From assembly GCA_028281495.1 (NCBI GenBank), contig JANQJU010000007.1, positions 62,001-126,000 of the forward strand: DNA of 64,000 bases, written 5' to 3'. The notes beneath the pieces are model-generated. The model had not been told where the DNA came from and made no database searches. It saw only the letters and a list, made by a program, of their open reading frames with translations. Origin of the DNA: SAR324 cluster bacterium (GTDB lineage Bacteria; SAR324; NAC60-12). Positions 50,140 through 58,573 of the stretch are shown piece after piece; position 1 is the stretch's first letter; each line of letters begins with the position of its first letter. The translations under genes were made by a program, and so were the position numbers.

Positions 50140-51567
50140 CTAAATGGTTTTACCTTCTTTGCGTAATTCTTTGACGATTCCCTGAATCAAATCTTGTTGC
50201 GAGATGGCGGTGCGTTGCTGGTGCAACGTGCGTAGGGCTGCGTATCGAACGGCATTGGTGATGGAACCACCGGCAATTGTATATTGTTTAGCCAAGGCTT
50301 GGAGGTCCACATCGTTGGCCAATTGGACAGAATCGGAGAGCATCTTTTTCCACAACAGCATCCGTTCAGTAGGTTCGGGCATGGGAAAATACACCAAGGA
50401 TTGAAATCTTCGGGAAAAGGCTTCGTCGATATTGGCCCTCAGGTTGGTGGCCAAGATGACCACACCGGGGAAGTCTTCCACCCGTTGGAGCAGGTACGAA
50501 ATCTCTTGATTGGCGTGGCGGTCGTTGGATGTTCGGGTGGCAGTGCGTTTGCCAAAGAGGGCATCGGCTTCATCAAAGAATAGAATCCAGTGTTTGCTTT
50601 CGGCTTGATCGAACAAGTTGGCGAGATTTTTTTCGGTCTCTCCGATGTATTTGGAAACCATGGCTGAGAGATCAATACGGTACACATCGGCTCCCACAGA
50701 GGCCCCGATCAGACTCGCCGTGAGCGTTTTGCCCGTACCAGGCGGGCCATAAAACAAGCTGCGATATCCGGGTTTGAGATGTTTGGCGAGTCCCCATTTG
50801 TTGAGCACGGTGTCGGCTTGTTGAATCCAAAGGGTGATCCGCTCGATTTCTTCTTGGGTTTCAGGGGCGAGTACCAAGTCGTTCCATGAAAGCGGGGTGG
50901 TGATCAATTTGGCGGGGAATTCGATGCTGTAATCGGGCTTTTGTGAAATTCCGATGGTGAGACGGCTGAGCATGTCTGACCGGATCAATAAAGCGCTGCT
51001 AAAAAAAGGCTCTCCGCGACCGGAGGATTCGATTTGCAGAATCCCCTGACTTAAAAATGGGTGTTCGCTCTCAAACATCTGACGCAGGTTGAAACGCTTG
51101 GACAAATCGGTTCCAGCAATCAGAAAGGCCGCGGTTTCACAGGTTGGTAGAAAGCCCCCATGATGTTGTCCCTTCCATCCACCGAACTCAGTATGTCCTC
51201 GATCCCATGTGTTGCGGAAAAAAAATTGGTCCAATGCCTGCGGACGTACATGAGGCATCAATGCGAGCATTAATACCAATCGTTCTTCAAAGCCGAACCC
51301 GAATTGTTGCACGATTTGGGCATAGTCGGACTGATCGTGGGTGAGGTCAGGGGGTGGCACTTGATAAATGTTTTGGTAGTCGCATGGCTGTTGAAAATAC
51401 AGCGCGATCCGAATCTGCAACACCTGTTGGAACCATTGGATTTCCTGTGTCAGGCAGTGAGCATTGGCCTCACTGGGGGGGAGTGGGCTTGGTGATGGAT
51501 TCTGGAGTTGGGACAGCGTTTGGATAGCAGCTGCAGTCTCGATTGTAGTTTGAGAGGGTGTTTTCAT
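50140..51567 (-). CDS. eCIS AAA+ ATPase (Afp15-like)
   Basis: A 475-residue AAA+ protein. The N-terminal 230 residues are a partner-specific domain. The ATPase has Walker A YGPPGTGKTLTAS (about 273-285), Walker B ILFFDEADALFGKR (about 328-341), sensor 1 VVILATNLRANID and Arg finger region FSRRFQ. This is the ATPase found beside tape-measure genes in eCIS such as Afp15 of the antifeeding prophage, which assists assembly or tube/sheath maturation; it is not a ClpV-type Clp ATPase. It follows the tape-measure gene by 41 bp. Confidence 0.88.
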   Translation of the reverse strand: MKTPSQTTIETAAAIQTLSQLQNPSPSPLPPSEANAHCLTQEIQWFQQVLQIRIALYFQQPCDYQNIYQVPPPDLTHDQSDYAQIVQQFGFGFEERLVLMLALMPHVRPQALDQFFFRNTWDRGHTEFGGWKGQHHGGFLPTCETAAFLIAGTDLSKRFNLRQMFESEHPFLSQGILQIESSGRGEPFFSSALLIRSDMLSRLTIGISQKPDYSIEFPAKLITTPLSWNDLVLAPETQEEIERITLWIQQADTVLNKWGLAKHLKPGYRSLFYGPPGTGKTLTASLIGASVGADVYRIDLSAMVSKYIGETEKNLANLFDQAESKHWILFFDEADALFGKRTATRTSNDRHANQEISYLLQRVEDFPGVVILATNLRANIDEAFSRRFQSLVYFPMPEPTERMLLWKKMLSDSVQLANDVDLQALAKQYTIAGGSITNAVRYAALRTLHQQRTAISQQDLIQGIVKELRKEGKTI

Positions 51568-51608
51568 GCGAGATCCCCGTTGGGAGAGTTTTTAATAATG
51601 AGCCGCGT

Positions 51609-54600
51609 TCAACGCCACTCCACCTGAAGTCGACGTGGCATCCAAGAATACTTGATGGTGGTGATGCTCCAGGGCAGTCGATCCAGCAGCATGTCAAAGG
51701 GTTTGGGATCGACTTGCAGAACCCAATGATCGGATTTCAAAAGCAAGCGGCCGGTGCGCTGTAAAAATGCCTCTCGAAATCCTTCCACCGAGGTATTTCC
51801 AATGGCCGACCAATTGGCGATCATGCCTTGAATCAAGCCTTCCACGATTTCTTGTTCTCCGTCGGTGATCTCAATTCCGGAACAGATTGGTTTTTCGGAA
51901 GTCACTCCGCATAGCAATTTATTCAATACCAATTGGTATTCGGGAGTGTGGGTGCTGGCATCGGTCATGTACTGCAAGAGATGGATGGCCCGTTCTGCAT
52001 GGTCGGAATCTTTAAATTGGTGCGCTTCCATGAGCTCCAACATTTCGAACAATCGCGATAAGTACGGATGCGCCAAGACCATTCCCGCATTGCTGATATA
52101 GATTTCTTCCAATGGAGATTCTTCTTGGACTTCCTGTTGCCCAAATGAGTACCCCCCAGCAGAAGGGGATGCCCCTGGCGTTTCTAGAGTTTTGTGGGTA
52201 GGGGAAACTTTGGTGTTGGAGGCTTGAGCATGTGTCTCTGTTTCAGCGGACTGGATGGATTCAGCGAGTTCAATGGATTCCGTGGGCTTGGTGGATTCCG
52301 TAGACTGGATGGATTCAGCGGCTGATTGACTTTCTTGGACCAACACTTCGAAATCGATGGTTTCGTGGCGTAAGAGCAGTTCTAATAGACGGGCAAAATA
52401 GTGTGGTGAATTTCCAGCTTGGGCCGCAAATGTATTGAGGGCAATAACGAATGCCGACGATTCATTCGCTTGGGCGGTGCCTTCCCGTTTGGCGAGTAGG
52501 GCGAATATGATTGGTTTGAGCAAAACCACTGGAAGCTGCTGGATGATGGCTTCCCAAGGCACCGTTCCAGTTTCCCACTCTGACAAAAGCCGTTGAAAGG
52601 ATTGCGGGTGGTGGTTCAGCAATTGTTCTAATTTTCGTATGAAGTCCTGATGAGTCCAGTCTAGGAGTGGACTTGTCGCAGGGGTGATTTGTTTGAGCAA
52701 AAATATACGTATCGTTTGATAGAGTGTTTCCTCTGAAGATTGTTGCGCGTTTGAGATACTGGATGGCTGCAATTCCGTGTGCGTGGATGAACTCAAGTTC
52801 TTGTGGGGGGATGGCTGCAATTCCGTGTGCGTGGATGAACTCAAGTTCTTGTGGGAGGATGCACTCAAATTTGTATTGTCGGATGACTGCAATTCCTTGA
52901 ACAGATGTTGCAACATATTCTGAAAATCAGGGGAGAGTTGAAGGTATTTCAGGGTTTGCACAATTGCCGTCAGCAGTTCGTCACAATCCAAATTGCGATG
53001 GGCCGCGATTTGTTGAATCACGCTTTTCATAAAAACTCGTTTATTGAAGTTTCCCCCTCGTTCGATGAGCAAGTAGGTCAGGGTGAACAGTCGCAATAGG
53101 TTTTTGAAATCATGGATGTTGCCTTGGGATTCAGGAGCCTCAGACACTACATTTTCCGCAGAAACCCAATTTCTCTGGGAGACCACGTCGGCCGGTTGGT
53201 AAAAAATTTGAGGATGCTCGACAATTTGGGTGACTAGCTCTGCGGCTTGTGGTTCCAGGAACAAAATGAGTTTGTAAAACATCGATTCGGACATGCCATG
53301 CGCCCACTTCTGACGCAGATGTGCCCGCTGCCCATAAGTCCGTAGGTTCTTTTCCAAGAAATTCCGGTACTGCAATAAGAGCAGCGGCCACAGCGGTTGG
53401 AGTTGCTGAATATCTCCTTCTTCCAATGCTTTAATGACTCGTCGCTGGATGTATTTTTCCTGCGTTTGAGATTCTTCCGTTTTGGGATGTCCTTCCTGTG
53501 CTTGTGAGGTGTCTCGTTCGTGGGTGGAGTGTTCTGTAAGGTCTTGTTGGGCAAGCCCTGTATCGTGTCGTTTTGGGTTCGAGTGTTTTGGGTGCTCTTG
53601 TCGTAGATCTTGGAGCAGCAGCCAGACTGGATTGTGGGTGTGGTTGGCATCCAGGCGTTCTAGGGTGTGGGTTAAGGATTCCAAAAGATCGAAATAATGG
53701 AGGTTGTGGTGAGCAGCCATCTGGTGAAGGAGGCCTTCCAAGTACGATCTTTTATTGAAGGTGCTGCCGCGTTCGACCAATAGATAGCTGAGGGTGAATT
53801 CCCAGAGTTGGACTTTGAGTGCATCCTCTGTCTCTGGAGGGTTCATCGGAATCTGTTGAAACAACTGGGGTTGGTCCACGAGGTTATGGACAAAGCTGTA
53901 ATCAACGGGTTCGAGCACCACCACCACATCACGGAGCATGGGGTCTCCAAAGCGTTGAACCCAAATTTTACGGACGGAGGCAAAGCGACCATACAAACGC
54001 AAAGCGTGTTCGAACAACCGGCGGTGTTGATCCAATAAAATGGCCCATACGGAGAGCAATTCGTCCACATCTCCTTGGATGAGCATTTGTGTAAGACGTT
54101 TTTGCAAATCCGAGGAATCGGGGTGCAGTTCACTCTGGAACAACACGGGTAGGGGGACCGACGAGCGCTGGAGCACTTTTGCCAATTCCGGTGAAACACG
54201 AGCCATGTTTCCGGGACGCACCAAATCCGCTAGCAACACACCGGGGTCTTGTGAGGGGACGGCTGTGTCACAGAACCGTTTGAGGATGTTTTCCAGGAGG
54301 ACTATCGAATCGGAAAGTCCCGAACCACGTGCGAGCAAGACACCCAAGAGAGCCACCCATAACTGAGTTTTAAACTTAGCTTCTGAGAATTGAAGGCGCG
54401 TTCTCAAGATTTCAATCTTCAGCAAATCCTTCACAAAAAATGGAAGAAACGGATAACGATTTCCTGCCAACCCTTCGACCAATTTCAGCAAGGTATGGTG
54501 AGAAAATTGGCGAACGATTCGGAGTAAAACGATGGAGGCTGCAAGATTTTGTCTTAAGAACGCAGTCAATGACTCGGGTTCGGATTGCAGGGTGTCGATA

Positions 54601-55016
54601 AAGATCTGCTCCATTGTTTGCCCCGATGAGGGCTGCGCGTTCCAAGGCAAATAACCCCGCTGCAAGTAGGTATAAAGCTGTTGTTGGTCGGACTGTTGTT
54701 TGCTGCGTTTGATGACATTGGTTTCATGGCCGGGGGTGGTGATCAGCCGTTGTAGAGCTTCCTGCAATTGGGATTTCAATCGCGATTCCATTTCATCATG
54801 GAAATCAGCTTCATTCATTGCTCCCAAATCGATTTCCAACAGATCAATAGAAATCACCTCATCGTCGCCTACCGTTTGATCAAAAACCTCTTCAACCACG
54901 GGTAGCAATCGTCGGGTGAAATACCCACCGGCCTCTCGCTCAAAATCTGAAGCAAGGAGGGTGTTGCTGAAATCAATCTCGAAAGTTGCATTGTAAATGG
55001 TGTGCGAATCAGACAT
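51609..55016 (-). CDS. eCIS tape-measure protein (CIS_TMP, Afp14-like)
   Basis: An 1135-residue protein. The N terminus (YNATFEIDFSNTLLASDF, LLPVVEEVFDQTVGDDE, SIDLLEIDLGAM) is the CIS_TMP signature. Two long homologous units follow, about residues 310-470 and 530-710. Both contain W..LL.Q.R.(L/F)..(H/N).LR.YG, FN(K/R)R.(Y/F)......QMAAH.NL and a leading GD(V/I). A 48-bp duplication (52761-52856) encodes a repeated Ser/Thr-rich segment. Tape-measure proteins set tube length. The ATG overlaps the end of the J-like 2 gene by eight bases, with GGAGGGC before it, so translation is coupled. Confidence 0.88.
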   Translation of the reverse strand: MSDSHTIYNATFEIDFSNTLLASDFEREAGGYFTRRLLPVVEEVFDQTVGDDEVISIDLLEIDLGAMNEADFHDEMESRLKSQLQEALQRLITTPGHETNVIKRSKQQSDQQQLYTYLQRGYLPWNAQPSSGQTMEQIFIDTLQSEPESLTAFLRQNLAASIVLLRIVRQFSHHTLLKLVEGLAGNRYPFLPFFVKDLLKIEILRTRLQFSEAKFKTQLWVALLGVLLARGSGLSDSIVLLENILKRFCDTAVPSQDPGVLLADLVRPGNMARVSPELAKVLQRSSVPLPVLFQSELHPDSSDLQKRLTQMLIQGDVDELLSVWAILLDQHRRLFEHALRLYGRFASVRKIWVQRFGDPMLRDVVVVLEPVDYSFVHNLVDQPQLFQQIPMNPPETEDALKVQLWEFTLSYLLVERGSTFNKRSYLEGLLHQMAAHHNLHYFDLLESLTHTLERLDANHTHNPVWLLLQDLRQEHPKHSNPKRHDTGLAQQDLTEHSTHERDTSQAQEGHPKTEESQTQEKYIQRRVIKALEEGDIQQLQPLWPLLLLQYRNFLEKNLRTYGQRAHLRQKWAHGMSESMFYKLILFLEPQAAELVTQIVEHPQIFYQPADVVSQRNWVSAENVVSEAPESQGNIHDFKNLLRLFTLTYLLIERGGNFNKRVFMKSVIQQIAAHRNLDCDELLTAIVQTLKYLQLSPDFQNMLQHLFKELQSSDNTNLSASSHKNLSSSTHTELQPSPHKNLSSSTHTELQPSSISNAQQSSEETLYQTIRIFLLKQITPATSPLLDWTHQDFIRKLEQLLNHHPQSFQRLLSEWETGTVPWEAIIQQLPVVLLKPIIFALLAKREGTAQANESSAFVIALNTFAAQAGNSPHYFARLLELLLRHETIDFEVLVQESQSAAESIQSTESTKPTESIELAESIQSAETETHAQASNTKVSPTHKTLETPGASPSAGGYSFGQQEVQEESPLEEIYISNAGMVLAHPYLSRLFEMLELMEAHQFKDSDHAERAIHLLQYMTDASTHTPEYQLVLNKLLCGVTSEKPICSGIEITDGEQEIVEGLIQGMIANWSAIGNTSVEGFREAFLQRTGRLLLKSDHWVLQVDPKPFDMLLDRLPWSITTIKYSWMPRRLQVEWR
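52761..52856. repeat. 48-bp tandem duplication in the tape-measure gene
   Basis: Two nearly identical 48-base units (52761-52808 and 52809-52856) start GGATGGCTGCAATTCCGTGT; a degenerate third copy follows. The unit encodes 16 residues (around THTELQPSPHKNLS), so the frame is preserved. Confidence 0.8.
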
Positions 55017-57759
55017 GGCTGCCCTCCGTAGATTTCTGTTTTTGCTGGATTAGAAATTGGGTCAACTGAGCTGCAGCTTGATTGCATTCTGCTGTACGGT
55101 CTGGAGTCGCTTGGGAGGAAACCTCTTGTTCAGTATTGGAGGGAACGTTCTGGTGTACCCGTTGATAAGCAGTTGCCCAGGTCTGATACAGGGTTTCGAA
55201 TTCCGACATGGCATCGAGATCCAGCCAATGCACTTCAGGAAACAGATGGGCTGGAGTGAAGTCATGAATGGTTTGTTCAGCAAAGGCCTGAAATTGCGAA
55301 TCTTGGCAACGGGCTGTCCAATTTGGCAGGATGAGACTCAACCGGAATGGATAAAAATCAGGAGACACTTCAGGAAAGTTCGAGCTGACTTTGGTTGCTG
55401 AGATTTCGGCAGTCGACGTTTGAGTGGATGGAGTATCGGCGGCCGGAGTTTGAGCGGCTGGGTTTTCCGCAGACGGAATTTGAGTGGATGAGTTTTCCGC
55501 AGACGGAGTACCGAGCGGCCGAAGTAAAATATGTTCAACAATATGGAATCCCTCGCTCACCCGGTTGAGGTAAAGCCAATATCGACGGAGCCAATTGGCG
55601 GTTACGATGGCACGGTCAGCATGCGAGAAAGAACCGAGATACCACCACTCTTGCTGGTGTTCTGCTCGGAAAATCAGATGATAGCCAGGGTGGTCTGTCA
55701 ATCGAATCAACCGGTAACGTTTGATGTTGATGCCCTTCGTGAAGAACAGCGACGGCACAAAATGGTCTTCGAGGGCAAACAATCCTTCGATCTCGACCGG
55801 GGTATTCCGGAACTCATGCCGTTCGGAGGCATTCAGCAAAGGAATGGTTTCATGGCTTTGAATGGTCTCGTGCTCCAAGGTGTCCACACCTTCGAGATTG
55901 CGCCACAACAGCGGGGCGTGCATTTCCCAGAAGAGGGCATCGGATATCAGGTCAAAAGGTTGGTCCAATAGAGGCTGAGACAGCGGGCGGGATTTCAACA
56001 GAGTCATGCCCAGTCGCAAGGCCAGTTTTAAAGCAAAACCCGTGAGGCGCTGGGGCCATAAAGTCTGATGATAATCGAATCCGGCAGCTCGATCTTTGCC
56101 TACTTCGACAATGGCTTTTAAGTAGCGAAGTTTGTTGGCAACCACCCGTTGTTCGATGGCTTCTGGTAGGTCGTAATAATAGAACTGTCGTAGCGAATTT
56201 TGAGCGAATTGTTCTCCATAGAGTCCGAGCAAGTAATCCAAGACCCGGCTTTTGCGTTCGAAGTAGTGATCTTGTTTCTGGAGGGTCGCTGCTAATGAGG
56301 TTGTGGGATCTTCCTGATAAAACAGTTCGGCTTCGGGTAGGGTCGTATTGTTCAAAACTTGGAAAAAGTAGGAACGGCGGTCCTGGTTTTCGAGGGAAAA
56401 CACCTGATGCACCGAACTCAAATTGGTCTGATAGTTCGCCAGAAATTGCTCAAAAATCATCAAGTAGGCTTTGAGTTGTGAGGCTTGAGCTTGTCGCTCC
56501 AGCGAAGCCGAGTCGGGCAACCCAATGGCTCCAATGCCGTATACCATCGGAAATTGGTGTTGGACGGAATAGTAATGGTCGAGTCCTTCTGAGTTGCCTG
56601 ATGGTATTTGATAAAGGGTTTCTAAGTCTTGTTCGGTATGTCGTTCGGAGTGTGCTTTGAACTGATATTGAGCGTATCGAGAGAGAAAGCCCTGAAGTTC
56701 TTCCGGGGTGATCGGATGGCGTCGATCTTTTCGGAACAGGCGCACCCGCATGGCTTCGGGTTGTTGAGGAATGTTCAAGCGGAAGCATTGAGGCAACTCC
56801 GACGAACGATTCATCTCAAACGGGGTGCCATCCGAGTGAACGATGGATAACGATATGATGTTTTGGATGTCTGGAAGCTGCTGTACCATCGAGTACAATG
56901 TGGACACTGAGATATCAGGTCCCAGAGGGTTTTGTGCTTCCGTGAGGAAGATCCCGTTGCGCGTATACGGCCCTCGAAAGATTTCTTCGAGGCGGTGGCC
57001 TTGCTGTTTTTCTTCTTCATAACTCTGTACCGGAATGGTGCCAGAAATTTGCTCGGCACAGCGATAGTAAATGGTGGCCAACAGGCTGGGGATGTTGCGA
57101 ATCGAACTGATTGCAATGTCTGCTTGCAATTCCAACACAATGTCTTCCGCAAGTCTCACCTCACCCAGGTCTTCACACAAATTACGTTGTTTTCCATATT
57201 CGCAGCGAACTTGGTCGATAAGACGGTCCTTCCAATGGGGCGCTTGCGAAATAGACTCCGGAGAGGTTGATTCCTGCAATGTGGGATCTTGTGAACTAGG
57301 ATCTTGTGCATGGATCAACAAGTGGTACAGCCCAGGAAACTTGTCGTTGGGCGTGATGTTTGGTTCGGCATGGTTGGAGACTTCTGAATGGGTGGTGCGG
57401 ATGCGAATGTCTTCTACCTCGGGAAGAGCGTCTAAGAGAGCACTGACAAGATCCGAGGTCGTGGTAGGACGGCAGGAGAAAATTTGTTCCGGTAGGTTCA
57501 AGGCTTGTTTGACCGTATCGATGGTGCCTTGGGCATCGGCAAGGTAGTCCTCGATGCGGGAGTCGGCCAAGTAAATCAATTCCGTCAGGGCATAACAGAA
57601 CTGTTCCAAGATGGTCACACCCGGGTCATGAGTATTATAATCTGTCCAGATATGACCCGAAAACTGCTGCGCCAATCGAATGCCTTCGTGTCGAAGACTT
57701 TCGAAGCTAGTGACCTCTTGTTGAGGATTTTTCCGTGGAATGGTGTATTCAGTTGCCAT
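55009..57759 (-). CDS. eCIS baseplate protein, J-like 2 (Afp12-like)
   Basis: A 916-residue protein. The start is the ATG at 57759 (MATEYTIPRKN) with GGGGGAG before it; a longer frame start is rejected. The N-terminal SGHIWTDYNTHDPGVTILEQFCYALTELIYL is a hallmark of eCIS J-like wedge proteins (quoted as two parts: WTDYNTHDPGVTILEQ, then FCYALTELIY). HIVEHILLRPLG near the C terminus also occurs in this family. Between it and the end lies a Pro/Thr/Ala linker of repeated SAEN/TQ(I/T)P units. It overlaps the fibre-like gene by 11 bases and the tape-measure gene by eight, in a tightly packed operon. Role: second wedge of the baseplate. Confidence 0.85.
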   Translation of the reverse strand: MATEYTIPRKNPQQEVTSFESLRHEGIRLAQQFSGHIWTDYNTHDPGVTILEQFCYALTELIYLADSRIEDYLADAQGTIDTVKQALNLPEQIFSCRPTTTSDLVSALLDALPEVEDIRIRTTHSEVSNHAEPNITPNDKFPGLYHLLIHAQDPSSQDPTLQESTSPESISQAPHWKDRLIDQVRCEYGKQRNLCEDLGEVRLAEDIVLELQADIAISSIRNIPSLLATIYYRCAEQISGTIPVQSYEEEKQQGHRLEEIFRGPYTRNGIFLTEAQNPLGPDISVSTLYSMVQQLPDIQNIISLSIVHSDGTPFEMNRSSELPQCFRLNIPQQPEAMRVRLFRKDRRHPITPEELQGFLSRYAQYQFKAHSERHTEQDLETLYQIPSGNSEGLDHYYSVQHQFPMVYGIGAIGLPDSASLERQAQASQLKAYLMIFEQFLANYQTNLSSVHQVFSLENQDRRSYFFQVLNNTTLPEAELFYQEDPTTSLAATLQKQDHYFERKSRVLDYLLGLYGEQFAQNSLRQFYYYDLPEAIEQRVVANKLRYLKAIVEVGKDRAAGFDYHQTLWPQRLTGFALKLALRLGMTLLKSRPLSQPLLDQPFDLISDALFWEMHAPLLWRNLEGVDTLEHETIQSHETIPLLNASERHEFRNTPVEIEGLFALEDHFVPSLFFTKGINIKRYRLIRLTDHPGYHLIFRAEHQQEWWYLGSFSHADRAIVTANWLRRYWLYLNRVSEGFHIVEHILLRPLGTPSAENSSTQIPSAENPAAQTPAADTPSTQTSTAEISATKVSSNFPEVSPDFYPFRLSLILPNWTARCQDSQFQAFAEQTIHDFTPAHLFPEVHWLDLDAMSEFETLYQTWATAYQRVHQNVPSNTEQEVSSQATPDRTAECNQAAAQLTQFLIQQKQKSTEGSHV

Positions 57760-58573
57760 GGTCGCTCCCCCAAGAACCTTCCATCGTTTCGTCATGCCAA
57801 AGTTTGGTGATGTGATAGAGAATTTTTATGCCCTCGCCATAATCTGAATTGGAACGGATTTGGAGACGGTATTCATAGTCATCGTCTCGCTTCGCTGGGG
57901 TCCAACGCAGTTTCAGTTTCTGACCCCAAGTGTGGTAATAGGCGTGGTGGATTTTGATCCGCTTCTTCAGGTTCAGGAAATTGAAAAACCATCCGGTCGG
58001 ATTGAAGGTGTTCATCGCAATCGCATGGATCATGGCATATTGACCGGTTTTGCGTTTGCCAGCCCCAGCCACGACTTCGAAGCCATGACACCCCCGCAAG
58101 GTGGGGGTGATGTCGTGCCATTTGCCATCGGCCAATACCGCCTGTTGTTCAGGGAGAGCTGCATCGACCGGAGGGGCGATTCCCATACGGCCTTCCATTT
58201 TGGCGACTCCAGCCACATCCAAAGCACTTTGAGGTTCTTTCTGACCAATTCCCACCATGCCTTCATCTGATAGGGTTAGGACGGTTTGCCGCCCCTCTTC
58301 TTCGGAACCGACTTGCTGAAAAGTGAGAGTGTTGCGAGTGGGACTCAAACTGATCGACCACAGAGGGTCATTGGGATCGGCCATTCGAAAAAAGCTGATC
58401 AAGTTTTGCATATTGCCTTGGCAGGAGACCTCGAATCCATTGGTCGGCGTCTTGCTGAAACCTTCGTCCACCATGTTGAGTGTGGAATCGATCAAGTCGG
58501 CAAACTGATCTTCGGATGGCAACGCCCCTTCAGAAAAAAACTTTTTGAGTGTGTTTCTATTGCGTTTCGACAT
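57749..58573 (-). CDS. eCIS fibre-like / structural protein
   Basis: A 274-residue protein. The N terminus NRNTLKKFFSEGALPSEDQ, then FADLIDSTLNMVDEGFSK, matches small eCIS proteins that recur between baseplate genes. The middle (TVLTLSDEGMVGIGQKEPQSALDVAG) is a tail-fibre-like beta turn repeat. The last 120 residues (GCHGFEVVAGAGKRKTG, YAMIHAIAMNTFNPTG, ITKLWHD) form a conserved C-terminal beta domain of unknown role. Its ATG overlaps the end of the J-like 1 gene by 17 bases. A fibre gene here would supply receptor binding, but a structural adaptor is equally possible. Confidence 0.65.
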   Translation of the reverse strand: MSKRNRNTLKKFFSEGALPSEDQFADLIDSTLNMVDEGFSKTPTNGFEVSCQGNMQNLISFFRMADPNDPLWSISLSPTRNTLTFQQVGSEEEGRQTVLTLSDEGMVGIGQKEPQSALDVAGVAKMEGRMGIAPPVDAALPEQQAVLADGKWHDITPTLRGCHGFEVVAGAGKRKTGQYAMIHAIAMNTFNPTGWFFNFLNLKKRIKIHHAYYHTWGQKLKLRWTPAKRDDDYEYRLQIRSNSDYGEGIKILYHITKLWHDETMEGSWGSDHGN

